Part shown: piece after piece, positions 8,724 through 17,761 of the stretch | How positions within the stretch are numbered: the first letter of the stretch is position 1 | Layout: each line of letters starts with the position of its first letter | Source of the DNA: Polyangiaceae bacterium UTPRO1 | Lineage (GTDB): Bacteria > Desulfobacterota > Binatia > UTPRO1 | Reading direction: 5' to 3' | Assembly (NCBI GenBank): GCA_002050235.1 | Contig: MWST01000004.1 | Span: 57,819 to 121,818, forward strand | Length of the DNA stretch: 64,000 nt | The notes under the pieces: generated by a model | Databases searched by the model: none | What the model saw: the letters and a program-made list of their open reading frames with translations, nothing else | What the model was told of the DNA's origin: nothing | Translations under genes and position numbers: made by a program

Positions 8724-9404
8724 TCAACGCCCGACGAAGCCCAGGAAGTCCGCGACCGAATCGAAGCGCATGAAGAGGTTGCGGCGCTTCTCCTGGCCGA
8801 TCGTCGAGGTCGGGCGGTCGGCATAGTTGTGCCCGGGATAGAGGACGGTGTCGTCGGGCAGCTTGCGCAGCGTATTCAAGCTCTCGTAGAGCTGCGCCGG
8901 GTCGCTGCCCGGGAGATCGGTCCGGCCGCAGCTACCGATGAAGAGCGTGTCGCCGGAGATCAAGTTGCCGTCGACGAGGAAGCACTGCGATCCCGGCGTA
9001 TGTCCGGGCGTGTGCACGAACGTGAGCGGGATGGCGCCGACCTCGATCCGGTCGCCGGCGTCGACGGCGACGACGTCCGAGGCGGAGAGATCGGAGACGC
9101 GCCCGACGTACCCGGCTTCGTGCTTGTTGATGTGCACCTTCACGCCGAGCCTAGCGACGAGCTCGGTGGCGCCGGTGACGGTCATGCCCATGAAGCGGCC
9201 GCCGAGGTGGTCGGGGTGGAAATGGGTGACCAGCGCCTTGGTGATCGTGTAGCCGTCGGCCGCGGCGGCGTCGATTATGGCGTCGATCTCCCAGGCGGCA
9301 TCGACGACGGCGGCGGCGCGCGTCTCGGGGTCGCCGACGAGATAGACGTAGTTCTGCATCGGCCCGATCTCGAGCTGGCGGAGATAGACGCGCGGTGCGC
9401 TCAT
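8724..9404 (-). CDS. MBL-fold hydrolase, glyoxalase II/ETHE1-like
   Basis: The 226-residue protein carries the metallo-beta-lactamase motif H-F-H-P-D-H at residues 61-66, a second metal His in T-P-G-H-T-P-G-S and an Asp in S-G-D-T-L-F, ending with Y-P-G-H-N-Y. This order matches hydroxyacylglutathione hydrolases and persulfide dioxygenases (ETHE1 group), which open thioesters or oxidise persulfides in the cytosol. Its ATG overlaps the stop of the cobalamin adenosyltransferase gene (ATGA), so the two are co-translated; a longer upstream frame is only a read-through of that gene. Whether it acts on a CoA thioester of the local pathway or on sulfur compounds is open. Confidence 0.8.
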   Translation of the reverse strand: MSAPRVYLRQLEIGPMQNYVYLVGDPETRAAAVVDAAWEIDAIIDAAAADGYTITKALVTHFHPDHLGGRFMGMTVTGATELVARLGVKVHINKHEAGYVGRVSDLSASDVVAVDAGDRIEVGAIPLTFVHTPGHTPGSQCFLVDGNLISGDTLFIGSCGRTDLPGSDPAQLYESLNTLRKLPDDTVLYPGHNYADRPTSTIGQEKRRNLFMRFDSVADFLGFVGR

Positions 9405-10033
9405 GAGTGTTCGCCGGGGGCGCGCCGCGGCGGCTTGCCGCCCGGCAACGTCAGCCCTTTCTCCCACAGGTACTCCGGCTCGCCCAGGTGGTGCGACATC
9501 CAGCGCGCCAGGACGAACAGGAGGTCGGAGAGGCGGTTCACGTAGGCGAGCGCCGAGGCGCCGACCGGCTCGTGCTTCATGAGGCGCAGGACGTCGCGTT
9601 CGGCGCGGCGGCAGACCGTGCGTGCCTGGTGCAGGAAAGCGGAGATCATGCCGCCGCCCGGCAGGATGAAGGACTTGAGCGGCTGGAGGTCGGCCTGGCA
9701 CTCGTCGATCGTGCGTTCGAGCGCTTCTATCTGCGCCGGTCCGATGCGGATCATCCCCTCCCAGGCGGCGTCGGGAGGAGTGGCGAGCTCGCTGCCGAGG
9801 TCGAAGAGCTCGTTCTGGATCTGGCGCAGGATCCGGTCCAGGCGCTCGCCCGCGGCCGAGGGCTTAGCGGCGCCGTTGCAGGAGCGGACGATGCCGAGCA
9901 CGGAGTTCAGCTCGTCGATCGTGCCGTAGCTCTCGATGCGCGGATCGTCCTTGGAGACGCTCCGGCCGCCGACGAGCCGCGTCTCGCCCTTGTCGCCGGT
10001 GCGCGTGTAGACCTTGTTGATGCGGATTGCCAC
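9401..10033 (-). CDS. pduO: Cob(I)yrinic acid a,c-diamide adenosyltransferase, PduO type
   Basis: This 210-residue protein is a PduO-type ATP:cob(I)alamin adenosyltransferase. It has the N-terminal T-R-T-G-D-K-G-E-T ATP-binding segment, the G-x-I-D-E-L-N-S helix, the F-I-L-P-G-G motif and the C-terminal R-x-A-E-R-D-V-x-x-L and Y-V-N-R-L-S-D-L-L-F-V-L-A-R signature. It makes adenosylcobalamin in the cytosol and hands it to mutases. Methylmalonyl-CoA and ethylmalonyl-CoA mutases need this cofactor, which links the gene to ccr, mcd and mce nearby. The mutases themselves are not in the window. The gene overlaps the MBL hydrolase gene by 4 bases. Confidence 0.93.
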   Translation of the reverse strand: MAIRINKVYTRTGDKGETRLVGGRSVSKDDPRIESYGTIDELNSVLGIVRSCNGAAKPSAAGERLDRILRQIQNELFDLGSELATPPDAAWEGMIRIGPAQIEALERTIDECQADLQPLKSFILPGGGMISAFLHQARTVCRRAERDVLRLMKHEPVGASALAYVNRLSDLLFVLARWMSHHLGEPEYLWEKGLTLPGGKPPRRAPGEHS

Positions 10034-10167
10034 CGGCTAGCGCTCCCCGCCGGCACCGGCAGCGATGGGCACGGGGCGGTCGCCGTGCTGCCCGGTCGTG
10101 CAGGCCGCGGAGGGCGGCGTCTCCAGGATCTCCATGCTCCGTCTGTATCAGAGCTCGCGATGCTCCG

Positions 10168-11343
10168 TCACCCCGAGGTCCGTGGCGCGGCGCGGGACTC
10201 CTTCGGGGCGCAGTGGGTGTGGATGATGCTCTTCAGGCGCTCGAGGTCGATGGGCTTCTTGTAGAGCACGCCCGTGGCCAGGCCGGCCAGCTTGCTGCGC
10301 TTGATGACGTGGTCGCGGTCGTAGAGGTAGCCGGTCATCAAGATGACCGGCAGCTCCGGCACCCGCTCGCGGAGCTCCATGTAGAGGTCGTAGCCGTCCA
10401 TGTCGGGCATCACGACGTCGCTCACCACGAGGTCGAAGCGCCGGCTCGTCGCCAGGCCGATGGCGTCGAGCGCCGAGCCGGCGATGACGGCGGTACAGCC
10501 CTGGTGGCGCAGCAGCTCGGCGAGGGAGCGGCAGACGCCGAGATCGTCGTCGACGACCAGGATCGTGAGGCCGGCGATCGACGGCGTGTCGCCGGCCACG
10601 TTCGGTGCGGGTGCGACCGCCGCGGCCGGCGGTGCCTGACGGAGATCCGTCATCAGGGTGCCGGGCAAGTACTGCCGCGTCTCGTACTCGTCGCCAGCTG
10701 CGAGCGCCTGGACGCGGTCGACGATGGCGCGGATCCTGGCGAGCTCGCGCTCGACGACCTCGAAGCGCTCGCCCTCGACCACCATCTGCTCGGCGGTCGC
10801 CATCCGGCGAACGAATGCCGTCAGCAGCGCCAAGGTGTTGGTTATGACTTCGAGCGGATTGTTGATCTCGTGGGCGAGGCTCACGGCGAGCTCGCCGAGC
10901 GTCGCCAGGCGATCGCGCCCGCGGATCTGACGGAGATCCTTGGCGAAGCCGATGGACCCCACTTCGCGTCCGCGCTCGTCGTAGGTAATGGATCCCGAGA
11001 TCGCGACCGGGATCTCGGCGCCGTCCTTGGCGACGAAGACCGTCTCGTAGTTCTTCACGGTTCCCGGAGCGCCGAATTCGGACCCCCGCATGGCCCGCAT
11101 GACCTCACGGGCGTGATCTCGGCTCTTGTAGACCCGCTGGACCGGTTTTCCGAGGACTTCGTCGGAGCCGAAGCCGAGCGTCTGCCGCGCGCCGTCGTTG
11201 TAGAAGACGATCGCGCCCTGCCGGTCGACGGCGACGACGATGTCGGGGGAGTTTTCGAGCAGCTTCTCGAAGTAGATGCGCGGCAGCGGCATCGGGCGTT
11301 CGGCACCGTCGCGAGGCGAGAGGCTCTCTAGCGACGGCGGCAT
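10168..11343 (-). CDS. PAS-HisKA-receiver protein lacking a kinase ATPase domain
   Basis: The 391-residue protein has a PAS domain (residues about 22-135), then a dimerisation/phosphotransfer segment L-A-H-E-I-N-N-P-L with His158, and a receiver domain (about 259-380) with D-D-D at 265-267, acceptor Asp309 and a K-K-P motif near residue 365. Only about 40 residues separate the His helices from a proline/alanine-rich linker, so the HATPase_c domain that normally follows is absent. It may therefore be a PAS-controlled phosphorelay intermediate that accepts phosphate from another kinase. I chose ATG 11341-11343; a TTG 27 bases upstream is an alternative. It is divergent from the PilB-like fusion gene. 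Confidence 0.85.
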   Translation of the reverse strand: MPPSLESLSPRDGAERPMPLPRIYFEKLLENSPDIVVAVDRQGAIVFYNDGARQTLGFGSDEVLGKPVQRVYKSRDHAREVMRAMRGSEFGAPGTVKNYETVFVAKDGAEIPVAISGSITYDERGREVGSIGFAKDLRQIRGRDRLATLGELAVSLAHEINNPLEVITNTLALLTAFVRRMATAEQMVVEGERFEVVERELARIRAIVDRVQALAAGDEYETRQYLPGTLMTDLRQAPPAAAVAPAPNVAGDTPSIAGLTILVVDDDLGVCRSLAELLRHQGCTAVIAGSALDAIGLATSRRFDLVVSDVVMPDMDGYDLYMELRERVPELPVILMTGYLYDRDHVIKRSKLAGLATGVLYKKPIDLERLKSIIHTHCAPKESRAAPRTSG

Positions 11344-11493
11344 GTTAGGCCGCGTCCTCAGGAGCGTCAAGGTTGCGCGAGATTGCTGCGCGAGGTTGCG
11401 CCAAGGCTCCGCACGCGGGCGCCGTGCGGGTCAAGTTTCTGACCGCGCATTCGCCTCAAGGCGCCGCCCGAAGTGGCCGAAAATGGTTCTACG

Positions 11494-14400
11494 ATGAGCA
11501 CGCCCGAACGCCTGGACGGTGCCCGCGCCCTCCTGCGCTTTCTCGCGCGCCAGGGCCGCCTCGGCGGAGAAGACGTGGCGCGCGTCGAGGGGCTCATTGC
11601 CGACGGCAGTCCCGTCCACGCGGTGCTCGAGCGCGAGGAGCTGATCGGTCAGAAGGACCTCGCCCTCCTCCTCGCCGAAACGCTGCGTCTGCGCATCGTC
11701 GATCTCACGACTTACCCGCTCGACGCCAACGTCACGCGCGAGCTCAAGGAAGCGATCGCGACCCGCTACGAGGTCGTACCGATCGGCCTCGACGCGCACA
11801 CTATCGAGGTCGCGACCGCCAACCCGCTCGATCTCGACGGCCTGAAAGCCGTCGAGTTCGCGACCGGAAAGCGGGCCCAGCCGGTCGTCGCGACGCACGA
11901 CGAGGTCAAGGACGCGCTCGCCCACACCTACCGCCTGCAGGAGTCGCTGGAGCAGTTCCTCCAACTCGTGCCCGCCGGCGAGTCGCTGGTCGTCAACGAG
12001 CTCCGCGACGACGGCGACGACCTGCGCACGATCGCCGCCGACGCCGAGCTGCCGCCGGTCATCAAGCTCGCCGACAAGATGCTGATCGAGGGCATCAAGT
12101 CGCGGGCGAGCGACATCCACGTCGAGCCCGAAGGCGACTCGGTGCTCGTGCGCTACCGTGTCGACGGCATCCTCGAAGAAGCCTTCCGCTTCCCGAAGTG
12201 GATCCAGAATCCCCTCGTGGCGCGCCTCAAGGTGATGGCCAAGCTCGACATCACCGAACGCCGCGTGCCCCAGGACGGCCGCATCCAGGTCCGCTATCTC
12301 GACAAGACCGTAGACATGCGGGTCTCGAGCCTGCCCGCCCAGCACGGCGAGAAGATCACGCTGCGCATCCTCGACGCGAGCCAGGCCGTGAGGGCGCTAG
12401 ACCGCCTCGGCTTCGCGCCCGGAGACCTCAAGCTCTTGCGCGACGCCGCGAAGCGGCCGCAGGGCATGATCCTGATCACCGGCCCGACCGGCAGCGGCAA
12501 GACGACGACCCTCTACGCGCTCCTGCGCGAGATCTTCTCGCCGAAGACCAACATCGTCACGATCGAGAATCCGATCGAGTACCAGCTCAAGGGGATCAAC
12601 CAGGTCGAGGTCAACGAGAAGCAGGGTCTCACCTTCGGCGGCGTGCTGCGCTCGGTGCTGCGCCAGGATCCCGACGTCATCCTGCTCGGCGAGATCCGCG
12701 ACCAGGAGACCGCACAGATCGCGTTCCAGGCAGCGAGCACCGGGCACCTCGTGCTCAGCACCGTGCACACCAACGACGCCGCGGGTGCGGTGACCCGGCT
12801 CGTCGACCTCGGGCTCGAGCCGTACGCGATCGCGTCGGCGCTGAACCTGGTGGTGGCGCAGCGGCTGGTGCGGCAGCTCTGCCCGTCGTGCGCGAAGCCG
12901 GGAGAGGTCGACGCCGAGGCGAGCGGCCAACTGCACCTCGACGAGGGTCTGGCGGTGAAGCAGGCGGTCGGCTGCAATCAGTGCCGGCACCAGGGCTACC
13001 GCGGGCGCATCGGCGTCTACGAGATGCTGCCGATCACGGGCGCGATCACCAAGCTGGTCGAGACCGGCGCCGGCGAGAGCATGGTGCGCCAGCAGGCGCG
13101 CAGCGACGGCCTGCACTCCATGCTCGAGGACGCCGCCGAGAAGCTCCGAGCCGGCACGACCAGCGTCGAGGAGGTGCTGCGCGTCATCCAGATCGGCGAT
13201 GCCGGCAGTGCCGCCCATTGTCCCGCCTGCCGCAAGGAGATCGCCGACGACTACAGCGTCTGCCCGCACTGCAGCAAGGTGCTGCGCGCGACCTGCAGCG
13301 GCTGCGCCAAGCCGCTCAATCCCGAATGGACGCGCTGTCCGTATTGCGGCTCCGGAATCGTCGGAGTCGACGGCTCTGGCGCCGCCGACACGCCGCCCGC
13401 CCCGGCGGTGCGCCGCAGCTTCACGGCACTCGTCGTCGACGACACCGCCACCATCCGCGACGTCGTCCGGCACACGCTCGAGCGCTCCGACCTCGGCCTC
13501 ACGGTCGTGACCGCAGAGGACGGTCCGCAGGCGCTCGCGATCGCAGGGCGCGAGCGCCCTGACATCGTCATCCTCGATATCTCCATGCCCGGCATGGACG
13601 GCTTCGAGGTGTGCCGCCGGCTGCGCTCGGAGATGCGGACCGCATTCGTGCCGGTCCTCATGCTGACCGCCCACGACAGCGAGGACGACGTCGCGCGCGG
13701 GTTCGGGGTCGGCGCCGACGACTACATGGTGAAGCCGTTCCGCCGAGAAGGGCTGCTCGCGCGCGTCAAGCGCATCCTCGAGCGGACCTACGGCAGCCAG
13801 GCCGTGGGCGCGCCCCCGCTTCCCGACACCACGCGCGGCGTGGTATCGGCCGCCGCCGTCGAGGCGGGGCCGGCGTCGGAGCGGGGTGTGGACGTGAGCG
13901 CGCTGCTCGGCGAGCTGGCGGCGGAGCGCGAGGACCTGCGCCGCGAGCTGGCGACGCGCGACGAGCGCGTCGGCGCCCTCGCTCGGCGGCTCGACGAGAT
14001 CGCGGAGCGGCTCGGCGCTCTCGGCGCCCGTACCGAGGCAGTCGAAGCGCACGCCGCCACGCTCCCGTCCGTCGTCGAGCCGGCAAGAGCGGACGCATGC
14101 CGGCTCGACGAGCTCGACGTGATCGTCGCCGAGCTGCGGCAAGCGCACGAACGGCGTTTCGCCGACCTCGCCGCCGGCGCAGCGCGCATCGCGGCGACTG
14201 CCGACGAGGCCCTCGCGAGCGTGCGGGCCGTTGCCGGAGCCGTGCCGACGGTAGATTGCGCCGCGATCGTGCACTCGCTCGATCAGCTGCGGAGCAAGTA
14301 CGACGTGCTCGAGGCGGCGGTTGCGGCGGCGGCCGAAGACGGCCGTGCCGAGTCCGGCGGCGACGATGAGTGCGAGCGGCGGCTGCTCGCCATGAGCGCC

Positions 14401-15906
14401 GAGGTGGCGGAGCTGCGCACCGCGACGGCGACGCTCGAAGCCGCACTGCAGGGCGACACGCTGGCGGCGGCCGAGCGCGTCGCCCGCGAGGTGGCGGCGG
14501 TGCGGCGCGACGTGGAGGCCGAACGGGAGCGGCGCGAGGACGAGGCGCAGCGCCTGGCGAAGGTGGAGGGCGCAGCGCGCCGCCTGCGTGAGGAAGCCGA
14601 CGCAGCGGCGCGGCGGCTCGACGATGCTCTCGCGGCGGTCGCCCGCGACGTCGCAGCGCATGGCGACGACGGCGCGGCGCTCGCGGGGCGCCTCGAGACG
14701 CTCGTACGGCGCGTGGACACGCTCGCCGCCGACGTCGGCGCGGCGCGTGCCCGCGAGGAGGAGATGCGTTGCTCGGCCGTCGACGGGCGTCGGGAGCTGG
14801 CGGCGCTGGACCGTGCCTGCGGCGACGTCCGCCGCGAGATCGCGGCGCTCCGGCGCGAGACGGAGACGGCGATGGGGCGGCTCGGGACCGAGGTCGAGGG
14901 GCTCGGGCGGGCCGTCGACGAGCAGCGGCAGGCCGGCGGCGAGCTCGACGGGCGCATGGCGCGCGGCGAGGAGGGGCTCGAGACCATACGAAGCGACCTC
15001 GCCGCCGCGCTCGCAGCGACAGGTCGGGATCGTGAAGAACTGCGGCGGCTCGAGGGTGCGGCGGCGGCGGCGACGACGGCGCAGGCGGCAGCGGTCGCGC
15101 TCGCCGAGCGCAGCGCCGGGGAGATCGGCGAGCTCCGCGAGGCCCTGGGTGCGCTCCAGGAAGGGCTGGACCGTCGACTTGGCTGGACGGCAACGCGGAT
15201 CGCCGGCGCCAGACGCACGGTGGTGAAGCTCGTCCGCCGCTTCCGCACGCAGGAGCGCGCCGCCGCGACGGAGCACGTAGCGCGCGAAGCCGGGTACGCG
15301 GAGCATGTGGACGGGCTGCGCGCCGAGGCGGCGGCGGTGCGGACCGACCTGCACGATCGACACGCGGCGCTCGTAGCGCAGCTCGAGAGCGTCGCGGCGG
15401 CATCGGCGGCAGGCGCGCACGAGGTCGGCCGCCGGCTCGACGTCGAGCTCGGCGCGCTCCGCGGCTGCATCGAGCGGCTCGAAGGCGACCATCGCCGCCA
15501 TGCCGCCGACGTCGAAGAGCGGCTGCGCAACGTCATGCGCACGGCCGCCAACGGCTTCGACGTCCAGCTCGCGCTCCTGCGCGGCAAGGTCGAGGTGCTG
15601 GCGCGGACGCTGCGCGATCAGATGCCGGCGGACAGTGCGGCTCCGGCTACCGGCGATGCCCTCCTCCAGCACCGGCAGGGGCTGATGGAGATGCTCCGCG
15701 AGCAGCTCGCGGCCCTCCGGGACGGCATCGAATGGCGTCCGCAGCGCGTCCTCGATCTCCTGGTCGAGAGCTCGCTCGCGGCGGCGATCTCGCCCTTGCG
15801 CCGCGTCCTGCAGCTCGCCAACGGGGCGGCGGCCGAGGCGGAGGCAGCGGCCGCGGATGCCGGCGACGTCACGGACGAGTCAACGTCACCCGTTTCGGAT
15901 CCTTGA
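11494..15906 (+). CDS. PilB/GspE-type ATPase fused to zinc ribbons, receiver and giant coiled coil
   Basis: At 1470 residues this is more than twice the length of a normal type IV pilus or type II secretion assembly ATPase. The order is: MshEN/T2SSE-N domain (about 1-150); the ATPase with Walker A G-P-T-G-S-G-K-T (Lys336), Walker B L-L-G-E-I-R-D and a tetracysteine loop (C-P-S-C to C-N-Q-C, about 465-500); a second zinc-ribbon pair starting at Cys576 (CxxC four times); a receiver domain (about 645-765, acceptor Asp695 in I-L-D-I-S-M-P, K-P-F near 749); and about 650 residues of Ala/Glu/Arg-rich coiled coil. The ATG at 11494 was preferred over a GTG at 11473; neither has a clear ribosome site. 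Its end overlaps folK by 38 bases. Confidence 0.9.
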   Translation: MSTPERLDGARALLRFLARQGRLGGEDVARVEGLIADGSPVHAVLEREELIGQKDLALLLAETLRLRIVDLTTYPLDANVTRELKEAIATRYEVVPIGLDAHTIEVATANPLDLDGLKAVEFATGKRAQPVVATHDEVKDALAHTYRLQESLEQFLQLVPAGESLVVNELRDDGDDLRTIAADAELPPVIKLADKMLIEGIKSRASDIHVEPEGDSVLVRYRVDGILEEAFRFPKWIQNPLVARLKVMAKLDITERRVPQDGRIQVRYLDKTVDMRVSSLPAQHGEKITLRILDASQAVRALDRLGFAPGDLKLLRDAAKRPQGMILITGPTGSGKTTTLYALLREIFSPKTNIVTIENPIEYQLKGINQVEVNEKQGLTFGGVLRSVLRQDPDVILLGEIRDQETAQIAFQAASTGHLVLSTVHTNDAAGAVTRLVDLGLEPYAIASALNLVVAQRLVRQLCPSCAKPGEVDAEASGQLHLDEGLAVKQAVGCNQCRHQGYRGRIGVYEMLPITGAITKLVETGAGESMVRQQARSDGLHSMLEDAAEKLRAGTTSVEEVLRVIQIGDAGSAAHCPACRKEIADDYSVCPHCSKVLRATCSGCAKPLNPEWTRCPYCGSGIVGVDGSGAADTPPAPAVRRSFTALVVDDTATIRDVVRHTLERSDLGLTVVTAEDGPQALAIAGRERPDIVILDISMPGMDGFEVCRRLRSEMRTAFVPVLMLTAHDSEDDVARGFGVGADDYMVKPFRREGLLARVKRILERTYGSQAVGAPPLPDTTRGVVSAAAVEAGPASERGVDVSALLGELAAEREDLRRELATRDERVGALARRLDEIAERLGALGARTEAVEAHAATLPSVVEPARADACRLDELDVIVAELRQAHERRFADLAAGAARIAATADEALASVRAVAGAVPTVDCAAIVHSLDQLRSKYDVLEAAVAAAAEDGRAESGGDDECERRLLAMSAEVAELRTATATLEAALQGDTLAAAERVAREVAAVRRDVEAERERREDEAQRLAKVEGAARRLREEADAAARRLDDALAAVARDVAAHGDDGAALAGRLETLVRRVDTLAADVGAARAREEEMRCSAVDGRRELAALDRACGDVRREIAALRRETETAMGRLGTEVEGLGRAVDEQRQAGGELDGRMARGEEGLETIRSDLAAALAATGRDREELRRLEGAAAAATTAQAAAVALAERSAGEIGELREALGALQEGLDRRLGWTATRIAGARRTVVKLVRRFRTQERAAATEHVAREAGYAEHVDGLRAEAAAVRTDLHDRHAALVAQLESVAAASAAGAHEVGRRLDVELGALRGCIERLEGDHRRHAADVEERLRNVMRTAANGFDVQLALLRGKVEVLARTLRDQMPADSAAPATGDALLQHRQGLMEMLREQLAALRDGIEWRPQRVLDLLVESSLAAAISPLRRVLQLANGAAAEAEAAAADAGDVTDESTSPVSDP

Positions 15907-16363
15907 GCCCGCCCAGCACCTCGGACACCGACATTCCGAGGTGCGGGTGAGTGACGTGCGGCGCCAGCTCTGCCAGGGGCAGCAGTACGAAGCGCCGCTT
16001 GTGCATCTCCGGGTGCGGGATCTTCAGCTGCTTCTTGTTGATGGTCTGGTTGTCGACGAGCAGCAGGTCGATGTCGATGATGCGCGATCCCCAGCGCTTG
16101 CCGCTGACGCGCTTGCGCCCCATCGCCTTCTCGATCGCGAGCGCGCGCTTCAGGAGCTCTTCGGGCTCGAGCTCGGTCTCGACTTCGAGGACGCTGTTGA
16201 TGAACCAGGTCTTGGCGTTTCCGTGCGGCTCGCTCTCGTAGAGCGACGATGCTTTCACGATGCGGGTATCGGGCAGCTCGGCCAGGCGCGCCTCGGCCTC
16301 GCGGACGTTCGCCTTGCGATCTCCGAGATTGGAGCCGAGACCCACGTAGATCCGATGCGCCAT
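15869..16363 (-). CDS. folK: 2-amino-4-hydroxy-6-hydroxymethyldihydropteridine pyrophosphokinase
   Basis: The 164-residue protein transfers pyrophosphate from ATP to 6-hydroxymethyl-7,8-dihydropterin in folate synthesis. It starts with I-Y-V-G-L-G-S-N-L-G-D-R (residues 5-16), has the W-F-I-N-S-V segment for the pterin site, and the R-W-G-S-R-I-I-D-I-D-L-L-L signature around residues 91-103, followed by I-P-H-P. Length and motifs are normal for HppK. It is the last gene of the minus-strand amino-acid operon, 16 bases after dapL, and converges with the ATPase fusion gene, whose last 38 bases it overlaps. Its coupling to lysine genes is probably only transcriptional. Confidence 0.93.
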   Translation of the reverse strand: MAHRIYVGLGSNLGDRKANVREAEARLAELPDTRIVKASSLYESEPHGNAKTWFINSVLEVETELEPEELLKRALAIEKAMGRKRVSGKRWGSRIIDIDLLLVDNQTINKKQLKIPHPEMHKRRFVLLPLAELAPHVTHPHLGMSVSEVLGGLKDPKRVTLTRP

Positions 16364-16379
16364 CGCCAGTCGGGAATTC

Positions 16380-17549
16380 CTAGAGCTCGAGCGTTCGCAG
16401 GCGTTCTACGGCCTCTGCGAGCCGCGGCGTCGCCACCGTCAGACTGAAGCGTATATAGCCCTCGCCGGCGGCGCCGAACCCGCTTCCCGGCGTCGCGACG
16501 ACGCCGATGTCCTGCAGGAGCTTCGCCACCAGACTGGTCGACGTGAAGCCGCGCGGACAGGTCACCCAGACGTAGAAGGTACCGCGCATGGGCTGCACCT
16601 CGAGCCCCAGGCTCTGCAAGGCCGGCAAGATCATGTCGCGCCGCTCACGGTAGAGTGCGCGCATGGCCGCGACCGGCGCCTGATCGCCGGTGAGCGCGGC
16701 GATGCCCGCTTCCTGCACCGCCTGGAAGATGCCGGAGTCGACGTTGGTCTTGACCTTGCCGAGGCCGGCGATGAGCTCGCGATTGCCCGCTGCGAAGCCG
16801 ACACGCCAGCCGGTCATGTTGTAGGTCTTCGAGAGCGAGTGGAACTCGATGCCGAGCTCGCGCGCACCGGGCGTCGCCAGAAAGCTCGGCGGCGGCTCGT
16901 CGAAATAGATCTCGGCGTAGGCGTTGTCGTGGGCGACTATGATGCCGTGGCGCTCGGCGAAGGCGACGACGTCGGCGAAGAATCGGCTCGTAGCCAGCGC
17001 CCCGGTCGGGTTGTTCGGATAGCCGATCCACATGAGCTTGGCGCGCTTGGCGATCTCTTCGGGAATGGCCTGCAGGTCGGGGAGGAAGCCGTTCTCGGCG
17101 CGGAGCGGCATCGGGTAGGGCGTGCCGCCGTTGAACTGGGTGCCGATCGAGTACACCGGATAGCCGGGATCGGGCACGAGCACGATGTCGCCGGGGTCGA
17201 CGAAGGCGACCGCCATGTTGGCGATGCCTTCCTTGGAGCCGATCAGCGACACCACCTCGGCATCGGGGTCGACGCTTACCGCGAAGCGCTTCTCCAGGTA
17301 GCTCGCGGCGGCGGCGCGGAAGCTCGGCATCCCTTCGTAGTCGGGATAGCGATGGTTGGCCGGGCGGGTCGCCGCCTCCTGGAGCGCGGCGACGATGTGC
17401 GGGAACGTCGGGCTGTCGGGGTCGCCGATGCCGAGGCTGATGAGATCGACGCCGCGCCCCGCGACCTCCTTCTTCATGCGGTCGATCGCCGCGAAGAGAT
17501 ACGCAGGAAGCTTTCGAATTCTCTCGGCGGGAAGGATACTTACGGGCAC
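16380..17549 (-). CDS. dapL: LL-diaminopimelate aminotransferase
   Basis: This 389-residue fold-type I PLP aminotransferase begins P-A-E-R-I-R-K-L-P-x-Y-L-F, as in DapL enzymes, and has L-G-I-G-D-P-D (39-45), Y-P-N-N-P-T-G (177-183) and the PLP lysine K241 in S-L-S-K-T-Y-N-M-T-G-W-R. DapL converts tetrahydrodipicolinate directly to LL-diaminopimelate, bypassing the acylated intermediates. Its place beside dapB, dapA, dapF and lysA, with no dapC, dapD or dapE nearby, supports this over a general aspartate aminotransferase. The start is the GTG at 17547-17549 because GGAGGAG lies 9 bases upstream; an in-frame GTG at 17603 has no such site. A 212-base gap separates it from the thioesterase gene. 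Confidence 0.9.
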   Translation of the reverse strand: MPVSILPAERIRKLPAYLFAAIDRMKKEVAGRGVDLISLGIGDPDSPTFPHIVAALQEAATRPANHRYPDYEGMPSFRAAAASYLEKRFAVSVDPDAEVVSLIGSKEGIANMAVAFVDPGDIVLVPDPGYPVYSIGTQFNGGTPYPMPLRAENGFLPDLQAIPEEIAKRAKLMWIGYPNNPTGALATSRFFADVVAFAERHGIIVAHDNAYAEIYFDEPPPSFLATPGARELGIEFHSLSKTYNMTGWRVGFAAGNRELIAGLGKVKTNVDSGIFQAVQEAGIAALTGDQAPVAAMRALYRERRDMILPALQSLGLEVQPMRGTFYVWVTCPRGFTSTSLVAKLLQDIGVVATPGSGFGAAGEGYIRFSLTVATPRLAEAVERLRTLEL

Positions 17550-17761
17550 CGTCTGGCTCTCCTCCGTGACCGCAGCGCGCCGCCCCGACCTTCCAGCAGA
17601 CACGCAGAGCCGATCGAAAGGCCGCTACTTAGCCGAACACTTCCGCGAGCACAAGGCACTCTGCGATTTCGTATATGCAGGCATGGCTGCCGCGCGCACC
17701 CGGCGGTCGGGCGTCCGTGGGCCGTCGATCGCTGCGGGCGGAGCCGCCCGTGTGCTGCCGG

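Noticed and set aside
12397..15672. 1091-codon open frame antisense to the ATPase fusion gene
   Set aside because: It mirrors the Ala/Arg/Glu-rich coiled-coil frame in very GC-rich DNA. The protein shows no domain pattern, while the plus-strand frame has clear domains throughout.
16380..17549. Assignment of the aminotransferase as a general aspartate aminotransferase
   Set aside because: The N-terminal motif and the place among dapA, dapB, dapF and lysA, with dapC/D/E absent nearby, fit DapL better.
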